From positions 1 through 10,287 of the forward strand of contig SLFT01000151.1 of the NCBI GenBank assembly GCA_007124105.1: a stretch of 10,287 nt of DNA, given 5' to 3'. Origin of the DNA: Candidatus Hydrogenedentota bacterium. Lineage in GTDB: Bacteria > Hydrogenedentota > Hydrogenedentia > Hydrogenedentales > CAITNO01. The notes beneath the pieces were generated by a model. The model searched no databases and was not told the DNA's origin. It saw nothing but the letters and a program-made list of their open reading frames with translations. Within the stretch, counting starts at the first letter, position 1, and each line of letters starts with the position of its first letter. Positions 7,195-10,287 of this stretch are shown here, piece by piece. The position numbers and the translations under genes are program-made.

Positions 7195-7605
7195 ATGTTG
7201 GATATAAACACCTCGAGCCGCACGGAACAACGCAAATTTGGATTGGTAATGGCGGCAGCAATTGTCGTGCTGGGCTTGATTCGCTACGCCTTTCACGGGT
7301 TCGCGCAATTTCCCATGTATTTTTTTGCCGTGGCCGGCGTATTCGCCTTTTTCGGGCTTGTGTGGCCGGGCGCTTTGAAACCGGTTTTTATCGTCTGGAT
7401 CAAGTTTGCCCTTGTGCTCAACTGGATAGTCACGCACCTGATGTTAACCATCATCTATTGGGCGATTATTATTCCCATGTGTATTGCCATGCGCCTGTTC
7501 AGCGATGACCCGTTGAAGCGCAAATGGTTGCCCCACGACACCTCGTATTGGGAGGCGCCCGAAGAACAGCCGGAAGAGTTTGAGCGTTGGCGCAACCAGT
7601 TCTGA
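7195..7605 (+). CDS. SxtJ-family membrane protein
   Basis: 136 residues with four likely membrane helices (about 15-31, 40-58, 62-79, 81-101) and a charged C-terminal tail. The pattern matches the SxtJ family, small inner-membrane proteins named from the saxitoxin cluster: an opening RKFGLVMAAAIVVLGLIRY, a central FGLVWPGALKPVFIVWIKFA, IIIPMCIAMRLFSDDPLKRK after the last helix, then SYWEAPEE near the end. The function is unknown. In many genomes SxtJ sits beside a DUF5989 protein and a carbamoyltransferase; neither is here, so this copy is an orphan. ATG 7195 is the only usable start because TAA lies in frame two codons upstream; AGGA is 13 nt before it, a weak site. It converges on the hydrolase gene with a 9-nt gap and no visible terminator. 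Confidence 0.75.
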   Translation: MLDINTSSRTEQRKFGLVMAAAIVVLGLIRYAFHGFAQFPMYFFAVAGVFAFFGLVWPGALKPVFIVWIKFALVLNWIVTHLMLTIIYWAIIIPMCIAMRLFSDDPLKRKWLPHDTSYWEAPEEQPEEFERWRNQF

Positions 7606-7614
7606 TACCGTTTC

Positions 7615-8487
7615 CTACGTTCCTTTTCCGGGCTGTGACGGCGCAAACCATTCGCTGATAAGCGCCGCGGTTTCCGCTGGTTTTTCCTGGGGAATGAAAT
7701 GGCCCGTATCGGGCAGGGTAACCAGCCGCGCATTGGGCAGGTGGCTGTGCTGATGATGGGCGTGCTCGACCATGTAGCTGTTCGCGCCGGTGATCACCAG
7801 CGCTTCGGCGCGCATCTCGCCGAGCCGGTCGTACAGATTAACGACGCCCCCGTATTCGTATACCCATGCCTCTATCTCGCCGGGACATTTCAACGCAACC
7901 GCCCCGTCAGCGTTTTCGGAAAAAGCGTGGGCGATGTAAGCGTCGAGCGCCTCGGGCGTCCACTGTTCCATGGGCGGCTTGTTGCCGAGCCGTTGTCGCG
8001 CCGCCATGCGCGACTCAAAACAATGGCGCCGTCGGCGCGAGCGTTCGGCCAGGGGCAATGCTGTGGGAAAAAATTCGGGCGGCGCGATGATGGCGTCTAT
8101 AAGCGCCACCCGCGAAAACAGGCCGGGCCGCATCAACTCGGCGAGCACAATGGCAGACGCGCCGCCGGAATGTCCCACCGCATACGCGCCCTCGGGCAGC
8201 TGAAACGCGTCCACAACGGCGAGCACATCCGCCGCGAAACCGCGCCAGGTATATTCCGCCGCCATGCGCGGCTTGTCGGAATCGCCGTGACCGCGCGCGT
8301 CCGGCGCGAGGATACGGTTCGGGATAGTCAGCCGCGCCGCCACGGGGTCCCACACCCGCGCGCAAACGCCCGTGCAATGGCAAAACAGAATGGGCGGCTC
8401 TTCGCCGGGGTAGTCATGCACCGTCAGTGAAAGGTTGGTTCCTTGCAACCGCCGCATATCTGGTTGCGTTGGGCGCCGGGCCGTCAT
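7615..8487 (-). CDS. Alpha/beta hydrolase fold protein
   Basis: 290 residues with the alpha/beta hydrolase plan. There is an oxyanion-loop region FCHCTGVCARVWDPV (35-49), DARGHGDSDKP (63-73), the nucleophile elbow GHSGG with Ser107 (105-109), and the catalytic His in DTGHFIPQEKP (His263). After strand 7, where many members carry the catalytic Asp, the sequence reads TGANSYMVEH with Ser237. Asp131 in VALIDAIIAP, after strand 6, is the better candidate for the acid, as in hydrolases with the acid at that place. The HCTG motif replaces the usual HG. The substrate is unknown. The frame stays open upstream to 8628 but would overlap thrC by 130 bp; ATG 8487, 11 nt after the thrC stop with a GGGG element before it, is preferred over ATG 8457. 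It is probably the last gene of the hom-thrC transcript. Confidence 0.85.
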   Translation of the reverse strand: MTARRPTQPDMRRLQGTNLSLTVHDYPGEEPPILFCHCTGVCARVWDPVAARLTIPNRILAPDARGHGDSDKPRMAAEYTWRGFAADVLAVVDAFQLPEGAYAVGHSGGASAIVLAELMRPGLFSRVALIDAIIAPPEFFPTALPLAERSRRRRHCFESRMAARQRLGNKPPMEQWTPEALDAYIAHAFSENADGAVALKCPGEIEAWVYEYGGVVNLYDRLGEMRAEALVITGANSYMVEHAHHQHSHLPNARLVTLPDTGHFIPQEKPAETAALISEWFAPSQPGKGT

Positions 8488-8498
8488 GGGCGCCCCGG

Positions 8499-9593
8499 TT
8501 ACACGACTGCCGGCGCAAAACCCAGCGCTTCGACAATCTTTTCTTCGCACGGCTCCACCGTGCAAGGCTGCGACGCGACGGCAATGGCGTTGTCGGGGTC
8601 CTTCAATCCGTGGCCGGTGAGAATGCACACAACACGGATGCGGTCGCCCACGCGCGGCTCGAGCGCGTCAAAGAATCCTTCGCCGGCCATCTTCGCCAGT
8701 CCGGCAATACTGGCCGCGCTGGCGGGTTCGCAGAACACCCCCTCCGTGCGCGCCAGCAGGGTATAGGCGTCTCGTATTTCATCGTCCGTAACCATGTCAA
8801 TAAGGCCGCCGGACTCGTCGCGCGCCGCTTCCGCCGTCCGCCAGCTCGCCGGGTTGCCAATGCGGATGGCCGTGGCGAAGGTGTGCGGCTCGGTCACCGG
8901 ATGCCCCAGCACGATGGGCGCCGAGCCCGCCGCCTGAAACCCGAGCATCCGCGGCAACCCATCGCTCTTGCCGACGGCGTGATATTCCTTGTACCCTTTC
9001 CAGTAAGCGGTGATGTTGCCGGCGTTGCCCACGGGCATGGCCTGAAAATCAGGCGCGGTCCCGTCAAAGTCGTCCAATATCTCGAAGGCGCCGGTCTTCT
9101 GGCCCTCGATGCGATAGGGATTGATGGAATTCACGAGCGCGATCGGAAAGTTCTCGCACAGCTGCCGCACCAGGGTCAAGGCCTCGTCAAAATTCCCTTG
9201 TATCTGGAGTACCTGCGCGCCATGAATCATGGCCTGCGAAAGTTTGCCCAGCGCAATCTTCCCCTGGGGGATCAACACGACGCATTTGATGCCCGCCCGC
9301 GCGGCATAAGCCGCCGCCGACGCCGAGGTGTTCCCCGTGGACGCGCACATCACCATTTCATAGTCTTCCTCTACCGCGCGCGTGATGGCCATGGTCATGC
9401 CCCGGTCCTTGAACGAACCGGTGGGGTTCAGGCCCTCATACTTGAGGTACACCTCGAGGCGCGGGTGCAACGTCGCGCTCAAACGGTAAGCGGGAATCAA
9501 CGGCGTGGACCCCTCATTCAAGGTGATAACGCATGTATCATCGGAAACGGGAAGGTATTCACGATAGCGTTCAATGATGCCGGGGTTGTTCAT
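8499..9593 (-). CDS. thrC: Threonine synthase
   Basis: 364 residues, the short PLP-dependent (fold type II) form of threonine synthase, which turns O-phospho-homoserine into threonine and phosphate. LNEGSTPLIPAYRLS (25-39) opens the protein. The PLP-binding lysine is Lys62 in NPTGSFKDRGM (56-66). CASTGNTSASAAAYAARAG follows, and the phosphate-binding loop is VGNAGNITAYW. EPASAAS and ILTGHGLKD near the C terminus are also typical of the family. All expected residues are present. ATG 9593 is chosen because a strong AGGAAAGG lies 7 nt upstream; a GTG at 9620 would only add an unconserved extension overlapping hom. It follows hom by 16 nt and precedes the hydrolase by 11 nt, so the three are likely one operon whose promoter is beyond the right edge. 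Confidence 0.96.
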   Translation of the reverse strand: MNNPGIIERYREYLPVSDDTCVITLNEGSTPLIPAYRLSATLHPRLEVYLKYEGLNPTGSFKDRGMTMAITRAVEEDYEMVMCASTGNTSASAAAYAARAGIKCVVLIPQGKIALGKLSQAMIHGAQVLQIQGNFDEALTLVRQLCENFPIALVNSINPYRIEGQKTGAFEILDDFDGTAPDFQAMPVGNAGNITAYWKGYKEYHAVGKSDGLPRMLGFQAAGSAPIVLGHPVTEPHTFATAIRIGNPASWRTAEAARDESGGLIDMVTDDEIRDAYTLLARTEGVFCEPASAASIAGLAKMAGEGFFDALEPRVGDRIRVVCILTGHGLKDPDNAIAVASQPCTVEPCEEKIVEALGFAPAVV

Positions 9594-9600
9594 GCGGCAG

Positions 9601-9608
9601 CCTTTCCT
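9601..9608 (-). promoter_or_regulatory. Ribosome binding site of thrC
   Basis: AGGAAAGG on the minus strand, in the 16-nt gap after the hom stop and 7 nt before the thrC ATG. It fixes the start at 9593 rather than the upstream GTG. Confidence 0.75.
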
Positions 9609-9609
9609 C

Positions 9610-10287
9610 TTACAACGCACGCAACATCTGCGTGGCTTCGGTGATGAAATCCAACTGGTCTATTTCCGCCAATGCCGCTGTCACGCCCGATTCTATGGTG
9701 GCGTGCGTCATCAGAATAATATGCACCGGTTCCCCCGCTTCCTGGTCTTTCTGGATGCACGACGCGATACTGACTCCGTGTTTCCCGAGAACGGCGCATA
9801 TTTCGCCCAGTACGCCGGGATGGTCCTCAGCGGTCAGACGCAGGTAATAGCGCCCTTCAAGCAGTCCAATATCGCGCAGTTCCATCTGGTGTGCGTAGAA
9901 GAACGGCGGCGCCGCCGCGCCATCGCCCCGTCGCGCAATATCCACAATGTCCGCCACAACCGCGCTGGCCGTGGGCATGCGTCCCGCGCCGCGACCGTAG
10001 TACAACGTGGCGTCCGCGCAATCGCTTTGCACATGCACCGCGTTGAACTCGTTGCGCACCGAGGCAAGCAGATGCGTTTCGGGCACCAGCGTCGGATGTA
10101 CACGGGCCTCGATATCGCCCTCCACTTTGCGGATAATCGCGAGCAGCTTGATAAGATAGCCCATCTCCCGTGCGCAAACCACATCAAGATGGGTGATTGC
10201 CGTAATGCCTTCCACAGGGATGGCGTCAAGGGAGACGCGCGTACTGTAAGCCAACGACGCCAATATCTGGCACTTGTGCGCCGTGTC
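9610..10287 (-). CDS. hom: Homoserine dehydrogenase, C-terminal part with ACT domain
   Basis: The last 225 codons are in the window; the NAD(P)-binding domain lies beyond the right edge. The enzyme reduces aspartate semialdehyde to homoserine, the branch point to threonine and methionine. The visible part opens inside the catalytic domain with DTAHKCQILASLAY, where the D-x-x-x-K pair matches the substrate-site Asp and Lys of the family. It continues with PVEGITAITHLDV and ATLYYGRGAGRMPTASAVV (substrate domain). A regulatory ACT domain fills about the last 80 residues (YYLRLTAEDHPGVLGEICAV through HIILMTHATIESGVTAAL). The ACT domain is known to mediate threonine feedback inhibition in this family. 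It reads in frame to the last base of the window, so the internal TTG at 10263 is not the start. Stop TAA is 16 nt before thrC. Confidence 0.96.
   Translation of the reverse strand, partial: DTAHKCQILASLAYSTRVSLDAIPVEGITAITHLDVVCAREMGYLIKLLAIIRKVEGDIEARVHPTLVPETHLLASVRNEFNAVHVQSDCADATLYYGRGAGRMPTASAVVADIVDIARRGDGAAAPPFFYAHQMELRDIGLLEGRYYLRLTAEDHPGVLGEICAVLGKHGVSIASCIQKDQEAGEPVHIILMTHATIESGVTAALAEIDQLDFITEATQMLRAL

Noticed and set aside
8488..8628. N-terminal extension of the hydrolase up to 8628
   Set aside because: It would overlap the thrC 3' end by 130 bp and encodes an Arg/His-rich stretch unlike hydrolase N termini.
8427..9644. A 405-codon plus-strand open frame opposite thrC
   Set aside because: It is a shadow of thrC codon bias; thrC has all its catalytic motifs.

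Overview
This is a bacterial chromosome segment, GC-rich by eye and gene-dense, made mostly of housekeeping genes. The taxon cannot be fixed from sequence alone. A Tat-exported TIM-barrel-like protein, a LolA/DUF4292-like lipoprotein, an SxtJ-family membrane protein and a MutL with the endonuclease motif would fit an uncultured Gram-negative lineage such as Planctomycetes/PVC or Hydrogenedentota. That placement is inference.

Layout. Positions 1-4674 (minus strand) hold priA, then mutL, then the 5' end of miaA. The mutL stop and miaA start overlap by 4 nt, and mutL has its own sigma70-like promoter in the gap after priA. Positions 4804-5769 (minus) hold a Tat-signal protein with a TIM-barrel/aldo-keto-reductase-like body that lacks the usual AKR active-site signature. 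A divergent intergenic region (5770-6010) follows, with a promoter and an inverted repeat at the likely start site. Positions 6011-6898 (plus) hold a lipoprotein. Positions 6899-7194 are non-coding and carry a hairpin, a 35-bp tandem repeat in almost three copies and an inverted fourth copy. Positions 7195-7605 (plus) hold a stand-alone SxtJ-family membrane protein. It converges, with a 9-nt gap, on a minus-strand threonine cluster: hom (3' part), thrC and an alpha/beta hydrolase.

How the genes work together. mutL (mismatch repair), miaA (tRNA modification) and priA (replication restart) are core nucleic-acid functions. hom and thrC supply aspartate semialdehyde reduction and the last step of threonine synthesis; thrB is not in the window. 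The hydrolase sits 11 nt after thrC and is probably co-transcribed with it. The two envelope genes (6011-7605) flank the repeat cluster.

The points most worth a second look are the MiaA P-loop, which has lost both signature glycines, the tandem plus inverted repeat at 6956-7116, and the Tat-exported TIM-barrel-like protein. I do not see a clearly new multi-gene system here.
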